Positions 12,604 through 22,113 of a DNA stretch of 23,544 nucleotides are shown here, one piece after another. Below the pieces are notes generated by a model. That model saw nothing but the letters and a program-made list of their open reading frames with translations. It ran no database searches and was not told the DNA's origin. Within the stretch, counting starts at the first letter, position 1; every line of letters starts with the position of its first letter. Both the position numbers and the translations under genes were made by a program. The DNA lies in NCBI GenBank assembly GCA_002426015.1, contig DINS01000007.1, positions 1-23,544 of the forward strand. Reading direction: 5' to 3'. The stretch comes from Flavobacteriaceae bacterium UBA5534. GTDB taxonomy: Bacteria; Bacteroidota; Bacteroidia; Flavobacteriales; Flavobacteriaceae.

Positions 12604-15042
12604 TTAAAATCTTACCGAAAGCCCACCACCGCCACCAAAACGGTTGTCATAGCTGCCCATAAGAGATACGTTTCTCGATAAAAAATACTCTGCACCTGCA
12701 CTCCAAACTGTTTCGGAAGTGAAATCCTTATTTATAGGCAGGTTGTTTACAAATCCTAAATCTATTTGGTACTCGTAATAGCCAAAAACGGAAAATCTTG
12801 GGAACAGCATAATGCTTCGCCCTAGACCAATTCTCGGGCGTAATTCATTATCAATTCTGGCATCGAGTGCAAATAAATAAGGTGTTAAATAGCGAACCCC
12901 AACCACTGCGGTTGTTTTAAATTGGTCAAGACTTTTACGGGTTTCATTTTCAATATTTACACCTCCAAAAACACGTAAATAATCGTGTAGGTAATATTCG
13001 TAGGTTGCCTCGGCCTCTAAATTTTTGTTCCAGCCATATTCAAACGATAGGTTAAATTGGTTCCTTATATTCGAACTTATAATATTGAGAGCTGTTGCAT
13101 GCGAAGCAGCGTCAATCATTCCCCACGAGTACCATTTATCTGTCTCTTCAATAATTTTAGAAACTGGAAACTCATTCATTCTTGGGTCTCTTGGTGTATC
13201 ATAAGACACTACTCTTGCCATACCGCCCATCATGTGATAAAGTATGTGACAGTGAAAAAACCAATCGCCATACTCGTCGCCATTATTACCATAAAACTCA
13301 ATGGTTACCTTTTGCATTGGTGGTACATTTACCGTGTGCTTTAATGGTGAGTACTCTCCATTTTCATTAAGTACTCTAAAGAAATGCCCGTGCAGGTGCA
13401 TGGGGTGATGCATCATGGTAAGGTTATTGAATGTAATCCGAGTTACCTCCTTGTTGTTTATCTTAATTTTATCTGCTTCTGAAAGTGGCACCCCGTTCAT
13501 ACTCCAGATATAACGGTTCATATTTCCGGTAAGATTCAACAATATTTCCTTAACGGGAACATCTTTGTCATAGGTGGTTTCCTTGGGTGACTTCAAATAA
13601 TCGTAATTGTATTCTGCAAATAGATCCATTCCTTCCATTTTCATCCCAGCCATTGTCTCCATTTTTATGGTGTCTTTTTGCATATTCATTGCCATACCTT
13701 TCATTTTCGTATGGTCTATGGACGTTGTGTCTTTTGGTATTTCCATATTCATATCATCCATTTTCATATCTTTCATCATGTCTTGTTGTATGGAATCTTT
13801 CTTCATCTCTATGCCTTGCATTTTTGAATGATCCATATTTTTCATATCATCATCTTTCATTTCGGAATTACCCATGTCCATTCCTTGCATCTTATCCATC
13901 TGCATCCCATATTCTTCCTTCATTTTATAGCGTTCATCTTTTTTAGGGCGATATTTTAATGCATGTGCACCCATTTTCATGTCCATCTTTGCCATTTTCT
14001 GCATCATGCCAATCTTATCTGGCCTTGGAACAATCTCGGCAGGAAGCACGTCGCCAGTTCCAAGAAAGGCTGAAGCCGTACCAGAACCATCCTGTGCCGT
14101 AATTCTAAATTCAATTTTTCCTTTTTCTGGAATGGTTACAATAAAATCGTAGGTTTCTGCAATACCAATGAACGTTTTGTTCTTTTTAACAGGCACAACA
14201 TCAAGACCATCAGCCGAAACTAAAAGTGGGTCTCCTCCTCCAAAAGTCATCCAAAAAGAGGTAGAAGCCCCTCCATCTATAATCCTTAATCTAACTTTCT
14301 CACCGGGTTTAAATTCAGGATACTCAATACTTTCTTCGCCGTTAATTAAAAAGGCAGGATAATACACATCGGCTATATCGGCACCTTCCATGCGCTGTCT
14401 CCAAAAATTTAATTGAGCTCCCAAGGCACCTCGTTTAATTACTCGGTTCAATGGGGTAGCCGTTCCTTTTCTAATGCCGTACCATTCATTGCCTCGTTTA
14501 AGATTGCGAAGTACATTCATTGGTTTTTCGTTGGTCCAATCAGACAACATTAAAACCAGTTCTTTGTCATACTCCAATATTTCTTCTTTTGGATGAATGA
14601 CTATAGAACCATACACCCCACTTTGTTCTTGCAACATGGTGTGGGAATGGTACCAATAGGTTCCTGATTGTTTTATAGGAAATTCGTATTTCTGTGTATG
14701 CCCAGGTTCTATGGGTGGTGTTGTTAAATAGGGTACGCCATCATAAAAATTAGGTAATAACAAACCATGCCAATGCACAGAAGTTTCTTCGCTCATTTCA
14801 TTTTTTACGTAAATAACCGCGTATTCTCCTTCCGTGAATTCTAAGGTTGGCCCTGGGATAGTTCCGTTAACGGTCATTCCCATAACATTTTTTCCTGCTT
14901 TGTTTACAGTAGCTTCACGCAAAGTAATAGTGTACTCTCTTGCTGGAAGATTATTTATATTGCCTTCTTTTACTTGCACTTCTTGTGCAAAAACTCCCGT
15001 ATTTATTGCAACTAGAAATAATAATATTATTTTAGTTTTCAT
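12604..15042 (-). CDS. Multicopper oxidase fused to a CopB-like outer-membrane barrel
   Basis: This 812-aa protein has a signal peptide (MKTKIILLFLVAINTGVFAQ). The multicopper-oxidase part has all copper motifs: HWHG (90-93), HSH (132-134), HHPMHLHGH (545-553), and HCHILYH (597-603) with M608 as type-1 axial ligand. Between the second and third cupredoxin parts is a Met-rich segment (346-472, 32 Met, repeated MDMKM-, MDHSKM-like units), a probable Cu(I) store. After about residue 655 a beta-rich C-terminus (FGGVNIENET, VVGVRYLTPYLFALDARIDN, final GGGLSVRF) resembles CopB/PcoB barrels and ends in the aromatic outer-membrane signal. The reaction would be Cu(I) oxidation to Cu(II) with O2 in the periplasm, held at the outer membrane. 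The ATG at 15040-15042 was chosen because it begins the signal peptide; an upstream in-frame extension lies in the CusB gene end. Confidence 0.9.
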   Translation of the reverse strand: MKTKIILLFLVAINTGVFAQEVQVKEGNINNLPAREYTITLREATVNKAGKNVMGMTVNGTIPGPTLEFTEGEYAVIYVKNEMSEETSVHWHGLLLPNFYDGVPYLTTPPIEPGHTQKYEFPIKQSGTYWYHSHTMLQEQSGVYGSIVIHPKEEILEYDKELVLMLSDWTNEKPMNVLRNLKRGNEWYGIRKGTATPLNRVIKRGALGAQLNFWRQRMEGADIADVYYPAFLINGEESIEYPEFKPGEKVRLRIIDGGASTSFWMTFGGGDPLLVSADGLDVVPVKKNKTFIGIAETYDFIVTIPEKGKIEFRITAQDGSGTASAFLGTGDVLPAEIVPRPDKIGMMQKMAKMDMKMGAHALKYRPKKDERYKMKEEYGMQMDKMQGMDMGNSEMKDDDMKNMDHSKMQGIEMKKDSIQQDMMKDMKMDDMNMEIPKDTTSIDHTKMKGMAMNMQKDTIKMETMAGMKMEGMDLFAEYNYDYLKSPKETTYDKDVPVKEILLNLTGNMNRYIWSMNGVPLSEADKIKINNKEVTRITFNNLTMMHHPMHLHGHFFRVLNENGEYSPLKHTVNVPPMQKVTIEFYGNNGDEYGDWFFHCHILYHMMGGMARVVSYDTPRDPRMNEFPVSKIIEETDKWYSWGMIDAASHATALNIISSNIRNQFNLSFEYGWNKNLEAEATYEYYLHDYLRVFGGVNIENETRKSLDQFKTTAVVGVRYLTPYLFALDARIDNELRPRIGLGRSIMLFPRFSVFGYYEYQIDLGFVNNLPINKDFTSETVWSAGAEYFLSRNVSLMGSYDNRFGGGGGLSVRF

Positions 15043-15050
15043 TTTAGTTT

Positions 15051-16850
15051 TTATTTTAATTCTTTTGAAACCTCTCCGCAAGTCAGCATCGATTTTCCGT
15101 AATACGGATTTCTCACTTCTTTTGTTGTACTCAGCCAATCGGCTCCCTTATTGTTGTTCGCCATTGGGCAGTGCATCACATATAACGATTTGTTATAAGG
15201 ACTAAATGTCTTTTCCAAATCAATCATAGTGCTGGATACCTGTTGGAAAGGTTTTCGAATGTCTTCCAGCGTTTTGAAATGCTGAACATGTTGAAGCGTA
15301 TTTTTTAAATCACTACTCAACCCCATCCAAACATTGTGCGATTCTCCAGTGAACAAGGACATGTTAACACCTTCCAAAGTCTTTAATATTTTTGCTCCTG
15401 CCGTTTTTGCGCCTTCAATATCATCTTTGGTTAGAGCCTCTTTCATATCAATGTAATTTGTAAAAAGAGGTTGAAGCGCATCTTTTGCATTCTGCCCAAT
15501 TGTTATTTTTTTTAGAACTGATTTTTTAGACTCCACTTTAGAATTAGGAGTGTCACCCATATTCATACCCCCATGATTATGCCCCGTCATTGCCGGCCCT
15601 CCTTCTGGGTTCATCATACTAGGCTTACCCGCTAATTGTGCTGCGGCATCAATACTGAATGTTCCGTTAATGGCTATTTCGTCCCCCTCGTCCAAGCCTT
15701 TGTTTACCACGAAACCATCCCCCAAACCGGGTCCTAAAGTTACTTCGCGCATCATAAAATTCACACCTTTTGCAGATGTATTCTTAACATATACTACAGA
15801 ACGCTGTCCTGTCCACATCACAGCAGTTTTGGGAACTACGATAGCATCTGATTTTATCGGTAATTTCGCTTCCACCGTGCCAGAAACGAACATTTCAGGT
15901 TTAAGTTTTAAACCCTTGTTATTGATTTCTACTCTGGCCTTTGCTACCCTTGTCATGGGATTGATTACTGGGTCAATATAAGAAATGCGACCTTTGAAGG
16001 TTTCCCCTGGTAAAGAAGGGATAGTGAAACTTACCTCATCACCCTTTTTTACCCAAGCCATATCCGATTCATAGACATCGAATAACACCCATACATTATA
16101 AAGATTTGCAATTTGATATAATGCTTTGCCCTTGTTGACATAGTCGCCAAGGTTTACCATTTTTTCGATTACATAGCCCGAAACATCGGCATGTATGGGT
16201 AGTTCTTCTTTAACAACACCAGATTCGAGGATTTGTGCGATTTGCTTATCAGATAGTTTCCAGTTTTTTAATTTTTCCTTTGCGGCATCAAAAAGCTGTG
16301 GCTGGGTCTCAACAATCTTTCTCGCTTCAAAAAGCTCTTCCTGGGCGTTTACCAAATCTGGGGAGTAAATGGAAGCAATCACCTGTCCTTGGCTTACATT
16401 CTCACCTGTAAAATTAACCATGAGCCTTTCTATACGACCAGGTATATGGGATGACTGGGAATATACAGATCGCTCATCGGCTTCAACCTTGCCGTTTAAT
16501 TTAAGCAACTTTATGGGCTTGGTTTTACCCACTACGGCTGTTGAAACGTTGGCAAGCTGCATGGCTGTTGGCGACATGCTTATGGCCATGGGATCTAATT
16601 CTGAATCATTATCGTCTCCCAAAGGAATTAACTCCATCCCACAGATGGGGCAGTCACCTGGTTCATTTTGTCTTATCTGTGGGTGCATGGAACAGGTCCA
16701 TATGTTTTCTCCTGCTATTTCTTCTTCCGAATGTTGATGCTCATCTTTTTTGTTGTTTTCTGAACCTCCAAACAATAACCACCCGAACAACAATCCCAAA
16801 ATTAGGGTAGATGCGGCCACTTTTATGATTTTTTTTGTTTCTGTTTTCAT
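15051..16850 (-). CDS. cusB: CusB-type RND periplasmic adaptor with HMBD and DUF3347 domains
   Basis: This 599-aa protein has an N-terminal membrane anchor (about 7-28), then a heavy-metal-binding domain IWTCSMHPQIRQNEPGDCPI (50-69) with C53, H56, C67, C70 and M72. The adaptor core follows: barrel-sandwich halves around residues 127-162 (SHIPGRIERLMVNFTGENVS) and 205-245, a hairpin between them, then a beta-barrel (SFTIPSLPGETFKGRISYID) and membrane-proximal part. A DUF3347 domain (about 450-599: MHCPMANNNKGADWLS, NPYYGKSMLTCGEV) closes it. It links the inner-membrane pump to the outer channel and passes Cu(I)/Ag(I) to the pump. It is followed by the oxidase gene after eight bases. Preceding it is a 130-bp gap with a perfect palindrome. 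Confidence 0.93.
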   Translation of the reverse strand: MKTETKKIIKVAASTLILGLLFGWLLFGGSENNKKDEHQHSEEEIAGENIWTCSMHPQIRQNEPGDCPICGMELIPLGDDNDSELDPMAISMSPTAMQLANVSTAVVGKTKPIKLLKLNGKVEADERSVYSQSSHIPGRIERLMVNFTGENVSQGQVIASIYSPDLVNAQEELFEARKIVETQPQLFDAAKEKLKNWKLSDKQIAQILESGVVKEELPIHADVSGYVIEKMVNLGDYVNKGKALYQIANLYNVWVLFDVYESDMAWVKKGDEVSFTIPSLPGETFKGRISYIDPVINPMTRVAKARVEINNKGLKLKPEMFVSGTVEAKLPIKSDAIVVPKTAVMWTGQRSVVYVKNTSAKGVNFMMREVTLGPGLGDGFVVNKGLDEGDEIAINGTFSIDAAAQLAGKPSMMNPEGGPAMTGHNHGGMNMGDTPNSKVESKKSVLKKITIGQNAKDALQPLFTNYIDMKEALTKDDIEGAKTAGAKILKTLEGVNMSLFTGESHNVWMGLSSDLKNTLQHVQHFKTLEDIRKPFQQVSSTMIDLEKTFSPYNKSLYVMHCPMANNNKGADWLSTTKEVRNPYYGKSMLTCGEVSKELK

Positions 16851-16880
16851 CTGTATAAAATTTTTAATTTTTTGAAAATT

Positions 16881-16905
16881 AATGTCTTAAAAATTTTAAG
16901 ACATT
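16881..16905. promoter_or_regulatory. Perfect 25-bp palindrome upstream of cusB
   Basis: Arms AATGTCTTAAAA and TTTTAAGACATT are perfectly complementary around one central A, in the 130-bp gap between cusC and cusB. It ends 31 bp before the cusB ATG. On the minus strand the arm has four T but no T-run beyond. It could be an operator for a dimeric regulator or a processing hairpin separating cusC from cusB; the sequence does not decide. Confidence 0.5.
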
Positions 16906-16980
16906 CAGTAATTCACAAAAATTTTATTCATCCCGATAGGTAAATCTGTCGATGAAAAAATTTATGCTCATTTCATTTGT

Positions 16981-18219
16981 TTATTTTTTTGCTGTGATAT
17001 AATTCAATTTAGCCAGTGCAATTTTATATTGTTTCAATGCGGTTATTTTCAGTTTATCGTACGTTAGCAATTGTTGCTGCATTCTCAATACCTCTTCGAA
17101 GTCCTTTCCAGAATTCCCATAGGACGTAAACAACAGATTAAGTGCCTGTTCCGACTCTGTTATTTGTTCATCGAAAAGGGATACCAACGCGGTTTGTTGT
17201 TCAATATCAAAAAAAGCCATTTCGTAATTTGATATTAATGAATTCGTTATTTCTGTCTTTTGTAGCGTATAACTTTCCTGCATTAACTGTGCTTCCTTTA
17301 CGGCCGCCTTGTATTTTTTTCTAAAAATGGGCAGGCTTACGGTTACCATTGGCATTATAGCATCCTTGCCATTGTCGGGAGGTGTAGCGACACCTGGGGC
17401 CAAATCATTACGTTTACCGACCATTATATAATCCACTCCAACCCCTAGTTTTGGAAAACCCTGCTTGATTGCGGCACGTTCGGACGCCTTTCCGGCCTTT
17501 ACCTTCAATTCCAAAGAATTTAAGAGTGGATGATCTACTAAAAGGGAATCCTTAACATTATCATAGGACAGCATATCGATTTCAAGGGTTTCAGAAATAG
17601 TTACCGGTTCGAATTCATTGCGGTTTAGTAATTTATTGAAAGTTGCTAAAAGAGGGCTTTCCTTTTTTTTCAGGATTTCCAGATTTGTCTGTGATTCCTT
17701 TAAAAAAATATCTACTCTTAGGACATCCACCAAAGTTCCTACGCCATTTTTGAATTTTGAATTGGAAATGGTCTTATAGGATTCCAAAATAGCAATGTTT
17801 CTTTCTTCAATTTTTATCCATTCTTGGAGTTCATATAATGGGTAATAGGCCGCAGAAACCTCAAAGTACAGTTTGTTCCTGGCATCCAAAAACGATTGAT
17901 ACTTGGCTTCTGCCATAAGTGCTGCGGCATCGCCCTGTGTTTTTAAAGTTCCAAACCAAGGGAACATTTGGGATAACGAAAACCTAGCCTTTTGTGGCCC
18001 TACCCTTGTCTCCACCATTTGACCGAATGCACTAACAGAAAGTGAAGGATCTGGCAGAGTACTTACCTGCGGTACTTTTTGCAACGCCGCTTCAAACTCC
18101 TTATATTGTGAAAGTAATCCTGGGTTATTTTCTGCCGCAATCTTAAAGTATTCCTCTAAAGTCTGGCTATATGATCCAATACTTATAAAGACAAGTATCA
18201 TTGTGAATACATTTTTCAT
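16981..18219 (-). CDS. cusC: TolC/CusC-family outer-membrane efflux channel
   Basis: This 412-aa protein has a signal peptide MKNVFTMILVFISIGSYSQ and long helices typical of an outer-membrane factor: LEEYFKIAAENNPGLLSQYK at the N-terminus, the SLSQMFPWFGTLKTQGDAAAL turn (83-103), a second repeat beginning near LLVDHPLLNSLELKVKAGKA (228-247) and LISNYEMAFFDIEQQTALVS. The P-W-F-G turn is common in CusC/CzcC-type channels of Bacteroidetes. Its stop is followed after 130 bp by cusB; its start is one base after the cusA stop. It forms the outer exit duct of the tripartite pump. No lipobox is seen, unlike E. coli CusC. Confidence 0.9.
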   Translation of the reverse strand: MKNVFTMILVFISIGSYSQTLEEYFKIAAENNPGLLSQYKEFEAALQKVPQVSTLPDPSLSVSAFGQMVETRVGPQKARFSLSQMFPWFGTLKTQGDAAALMAEAKYQSFLDARNKLYFEVSAAYYPLYELQEWIKIEERNIAILESYKTISNSKFKNGVGTLVDVLRVDIFLKESQTNLEILKKKESPLLATFNKLLNRNEFEPVTISETLEIDMLSYDNVKDSLLVDHPLLNSLELKVKAGKASERAAIKQGFPKLGVGVDYIMVGKRNDLAPGVATPPDNGKDAIMPMVTVSLPIFRKKYKAAVKEAQLMQESYTLQKTEITNSLISNYEMAFFDIEQQTALVSLFDEQITESEQALNLLFTSYGNSGKDFEEVLRMQQQLLTYDKLKITALKQYKIALAKLNYITAKK

Positions 18220-18220
18220 T

Positions 18221-21200
18221 TTATTGTATTTTTTTCAATTTCTTATTTTGATTTTTAATCACCGTTTCCCTCCAATAGGCCTGAAGCACAGGAACCACAA
18301 ACATGGTCATGATCTGTATGGTCATTCCTCCAAAGGTTGGTATGGCCATAGGAATCATTACATCTGCGCCTTTTCCTGTTGAGGTAAGCACAGGCAAAAG
18401 TGCAATAATGGCCACTGCTGCCGTCATCATTGCCGGACGGACTCTTTTCTTTCCAGCCTCCAGTACTGCCGCCCTTACATCTGGAATAGTTTGTGGGTTC
18501 TTTTCCTCAAAAACCTGATGGATATAGGTTCCCATAATCACACCATCATCTGTTGCGATGCCAAAAAGGGCAATAAATCCTACCCAAACAGCAACACTTA
18601 AATTGATGGTATGCATTTGAAACAGGTCGCGCATATTAACACCGGATATGGCGAAATTCATGAACCAATCCTGTCCATAAAGCCACAACATGATAAACCC
18701 TCCTGCAAAAGCAACAAATACACCCGAAAAGTGAATGGATGATGCTATTACTGTTTTAAATTGGAAGAACAGCAGCAGGAATATAACAATTAAACTGATT
18801 GGTATAACAATGGACAATCTTTTCACTGCCCTGATTTGGTTTTCATAACTACCAGAAAATTTGTAACTAATTCCCGCTGGTACGGTTAATTCCCCTGTAT
18901 CAATTCTTTTTTGAATGGCTTCTTGCGCGTCGTTCACAACATCGACCTCGGCAAAGCCATCGCGTTTATCAAAAAGAACATAGCCCACCAAAAAGGTGTT
19001 TTCACTTTTGATGGCCTGTGGCCCTCTTACATATTCAAAATCAACTACTTGTGATAGTGGAATTTGAGCTCCTACTGGGGTGGGAATCAATATTTTACTT
19101 AAAGACTCTGGATCATCCCTTAATTCCCTTGGATAACGCACCCTTACAGGAAACCGTTCCCTACCTTCGACTGTAGAAGTAACTTTCATACCACCAATGG
19201 CGGTTTCAATGCTTTGCTGTACATCTTCAACATTTAAACCGTACCTCGATATCTCATCCCTGTTTATATTAAGGTGCAAATAGGGTTTTCCAACAATTCG
19301 GTCCGCAAATACGGCCTCTGCTTTTACCGAAGGAACTTCTTTTAAAATACCCTCCAATTGCATTCCAAATTCTTCTATTGTTTTTAAATCTGGCCCAAAT
19401 ACCTTTATCCCCATGGGAGCACGCATTCCTGTTTGCAACATGACCAACCGGGTCTCAATGGGCTGTAATTTGGGAGCCGATGTTATACCAGGAATTTTTG
19501 TGACCTTAACAATTTCGTCCCAAATTTCGTTCGGCGATTTAATCTGTGGCCTCCAGTTGCGGAAAAATTCGCCATTGTCGTCCTCTATCAAATCTTTTTT
19601 GGTAATTCCCTGTTTTAAGGCTTCTTCATTGGTCAGGGTGTCCTTTTGTTTGGTAATAAACCTATCTTCCTTATCCACTTTAAAATGGACCCTATGACCT
19701 TCTTCATCTAAAATAAATTCAGGCTTGTAATTGATGATGTTTTCAAACATGGAAATAGGTGCCGGATCGAGTGCCGATTCTACCCTACCTAACTTACCCA
19801 CGACCAATTCTACTTCGGGGATATTTCCCAACAGCATATCCAGCTGTCCTGCTATATTCTTATTATATTCTACCCCAGAATGTGGCATTGAGGTAGGCAT
19901 CAATAGGAACGACCCTTCGTTGAGGGATGGCATAAACTCCGACCCAATTCCTGGAAATCTATTTGAAGCTGCCTGCCAACCGGAGGTTTGCCGAACGCTT
20001 TTCCATCCTACGGATTCAAGGCCTTTGGCAACAATTCCGAAAGTACTGTCGAAGCCGATCCAGACCAAAACCCCGAAAAACAGCGTCACAAAAGGTATTA
20101 GCATAAATTTTCCTTTGTTCTGCAAACACCATCGTAATACCGGGGTATAGAAATGTACAATAGCCAATAACGCCGCCAAAATAATCCCGATCAAGAACAG
20201 CACAAAGAAGTAGTTGATAATAATGCCATTTTGAGGACCTAAAGGCATCCACTCCTCTGTAAGGAAAAAAGAAGCGATGAAAATCGTTAGTCCTAAATTG
20301 ATATAATTGGGGTACAATTTATATTTCTCTGGCCATTTAGGCTCCAATAAATTATTCAATCCGATTAGTGTTATAACCAACGGCAGCCACATATGGGCAT
20401 AAATAGCAAATACAATACCTGCAACAATCAATAATATAGACCAAAAACGGCGTACGCGTTTTTTGTCATAATTCACTCCCATTACAAAATGGGCCAGTGC
20501 TGGCAATACAATAATACCTAAAACAAACGCACTTAACAACGCAAAGGTCTTGGTAAACGCTAAAGGCCTGAATAATTTTCCTTCGGCCGATTGCATGGCA
20601 AAAACTGGCACGAAACTTACAACCGTAGTGGCCAATGCTGTTGTAATGGCTGAAGCTACTTCTACAGTTGCCTTATAAATTACTTGCATAAGCTCTTTCC
20701 CTTTAACGCCATGATTCTCTGGCATTTCCAAGTGCCTAATAATATTTTCAACAAATACGATTCCCACATCCACCATAACACCAATAGCAATGGCAATGCC
20801 TGATAGAGCAACGACATTGGCGTCGACACCGGCATATTGCATGACGATAAAGGTCATCAATACCCCAACGGGCAACAGGCTTGAAATAATAATGGAAGCC
20901 CTTAAATTGAGGACAAGTACCAATACAACAATGATACTGATTAAAATCTCATGGGATAAGGCATTTTCGAGCGTGCCAATGGTTTCATGTATAAGTTGAG
21001 TACGGTCATAAAATGGCACAACAGTCAATTGGCTTTCAACACCATTGGCCAAGGTCTTTTTAGGTAACCCAGGAGCAATTTCCTTGATTTTATTCTTGAC
21101 ATTGTTGATGACCGCCAAAGGATTGGAACCGTAACGAGCCACTACAACACCCCCAACAACTTCTGCACCCCCTTTATCAAGTACTCCCCTTCGTGTAGCG

Positions 21201-22057
21201 GGACCTAAACTGACCACTCCTATGTCTTTGATACGCACAGGAACGTTATCCTGTACGGCAACAACCGCTTTTTCTATATCTTCAGTTTTCTTGATGTACC
21301 CCAAGCCCCTTACCAAATATTCCGCCTGATTGACTTCTATGGTTTTTGCACCTACGTCCCTATTTGATTTTTGAACGGCTTGCATAACCTTATGCAAGGG
21401 AATGTTATAGGCTTTAAGGGCATCAGGATTTACATCTATTTGATATTCTTGTACATAACCACCTATGGAAGCCACTTCTGAAACCCCTTCAACGGCATTT
21501 AAACCGTATTTTACATAAAAGTCCTGTGCGGTACGAATTTCGTGCAGGTCCCAACCACCAGTGGGATTGCCATTTTTATCCCTACCTTCCAGCGTATACC
21601 AATATACTTGCCCTAATGCTGTGGCGTCAGGTCCTAATGTTGGGGTTACACCATCGGGCAACAGGCCTGCGGGGAGTGAATTCAATTTTTCCAAAATCCG
21701 GGATCGAGACCAGTAAAACTCGGTTTGCTCATCAAAAATAATATTGATCATGGAGAACCCGAATATGGAAGAACTACGAATGGTTTTTACTCCTGGTATT
21801 CCCAATAAATAGGTAGTCATTGGATAGGAAATCTGATCCTCGATATCCTGTGGAGAACGCCCAGGCCATTGTGTGAAAACGATTTGTTGGTTTTCTCCAA
21901 TATCAGGAATGGCATCGACCGGTACGGGATCTTTTGGTAGAAAACCTGTGTTCCAATTAAAGGGAGAAGTAACAACTCCCCAAGTAATTAAAGTTATTAA
22001 AATGAGAACTGTAACTAGTTTGTTCTCTAAAAAGTATTTTATGAGTTTATTAAGCAT
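18221..22057 (-). CDS. cusA: CusA-type heavy-metal RND efflux pump
   Basis: This 1278-aa inner-membrane protein has the RND layout: N-terminal helix, first periplasmic domain, six helices (about 368-525), second periplasmic domain and C-terminal helices. Transmembrane motif GIAIAIGVMVD (420-430) matches monovalent-metal (Cu/Ag) CusA and not the divalent CzcA form. Compared with E. coli CusA from memory, its three methionine ligands correspond to M720 (FLLMPTSM), M770 (DPAPISM) and M873 (RLVMLQTG); the 50-residue spacing of the first two is conserved. It is about 230 residues longer, because of an insert (about 530-690) with extra hydrophobic spans and one (about 777-840) in the second periplasmic domain. 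It exports Cu(I)/Ag(I) using the proton gradient. The gene is preceded by a hairpin and HYC_CC_PP, and followed by cusC after one base. Confidence 0.93.
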   Translation of the reverse strand: MLNKLIKYFLENKLVTVLILITLITWGVVTSPFNWNTGFLPKDPVPVDAIPDIGENQQIVFTQWPGRSPQDIEDQISYPMTTYLLGIPGVKTIRSSSIFGFSMINIIFDEQTEFYWSRSRILEKLNSLPAGLLPDGVTPTLGPDATALGQVYWYTLEGRDKNGNPTGGWDLHEIRTAQDFYVKYGLNAVEGVSEVASIGGYVQEYQIDVNPDALKAYNIPLHKVMQAVQKSNRDVGAKTIEVNQAEYLVRGLGYIKKTEDIEKAVVAVQDNVPVRIKDIGVVSLGPATRRGVLDKGGAEVVGGVVVARYGSNPLAVINNVKNKIKEIAPGLPKKTLANGVESQLTVVPFYDRTQLIHETIGTLENALSHEILISIIVVLVLVLNLRASIIISSLLPVGVLMTFIVMQYAGVDANVVALSGIAIAIGVMVDVGIVFVENIIRHLEMPENHGVKGKELMQVIYKATVEVASAITTALATTVVSFVPVFAMQSAEGKLFRPLAFTKTFALLSAFVLGIIVLPALAHFVMGVNYDKKRVRRFWSILLIVAGIVFAIYAHMWLPLVITLIGLNNLLEPKWPEKYKLYPNYINLGLTIFIASFFLTEEWMPLGPQNGIIINYFFVLFLIGIILAALLAIVHFYTPVLRWCLQNKGKFMLIPFVTLFFGVLVWIGFDSTFGIVAKGLESVGWKSVRQTSGWQAASNRFPGIGSEFMPSLNEGSFLLMPTSMPHSGVEYNKNIAGQLDMLLGNIPEVELVVGKLGRVESALDPAPISMFENIINYKPEFILDEEGHRVHFKVDKEDRFITKQKDTLTNEEALKQGITKKDLIEDDNGEFFRNWRPQIKSPNEIWDEIVKVTKIPGITSAPKLQPIETRLVMLQTGMRAPMGIKVFGPDLKTIEEFGMQLEGILKEVPSVKAEAVFADRIVGKPYLHLNINRDEISRYGLNVEDVQQSIETAIGGMKVTSTVEGRERFPVRVRYPRELRDDPESLSKILIPTPVGAQIPLSQVVDFEYVRGPQAIKSENTFLVGYVLFDKRDGFAEVDVVNDAQEAIQKRIDTGELTVPAGISYKFSGSYENQIRAVKRLSIVIPISLIVIFLLLFFQFKTVIASSIHFSGVFVAFAGGFIMLWLYGQDWFMNFAISGVNMRDLFQMHTINLSVAVWVGFIALFGIATDDGVIMGTYIHQVFEEKNPQTIPDVRAAVLEAGKKRVRPAMMTAAVAIIALLPVLTSTGKGADVMIPMAIPTFGGMTIQIMTMFVVPVLQAYWRETVIKNQNKKLKKIQ

Positions 22058-22113
22058 ATTATGAGATTATTGTGTTGGAAATATTATAATTGTTCCAAGG
22101 GCAATAAATACCT

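Noticed and set aside
13587..13946. Long open plus-strand frames opposite the oxidase gene
   Set aside because: They mirror the Met-rich codons (ATG read as CAT) of the oxidase; low-complexity composition (Ser/Phe/Tyr-rich) and no start context.
15043..15138. N-terminal extension of the multicopper oxidase into cusB
   Set aside because: The added residues are basic and precede an obvious signal peptide; they come from reading the cusB 3' end in another frame.
18221..22057. CzcA-type (Zn/Co/Cd) pump
   Set aside because: The transmembrane motif and the three methionine positions agree with the Cu/Ag CusA class and not with the divalent class.
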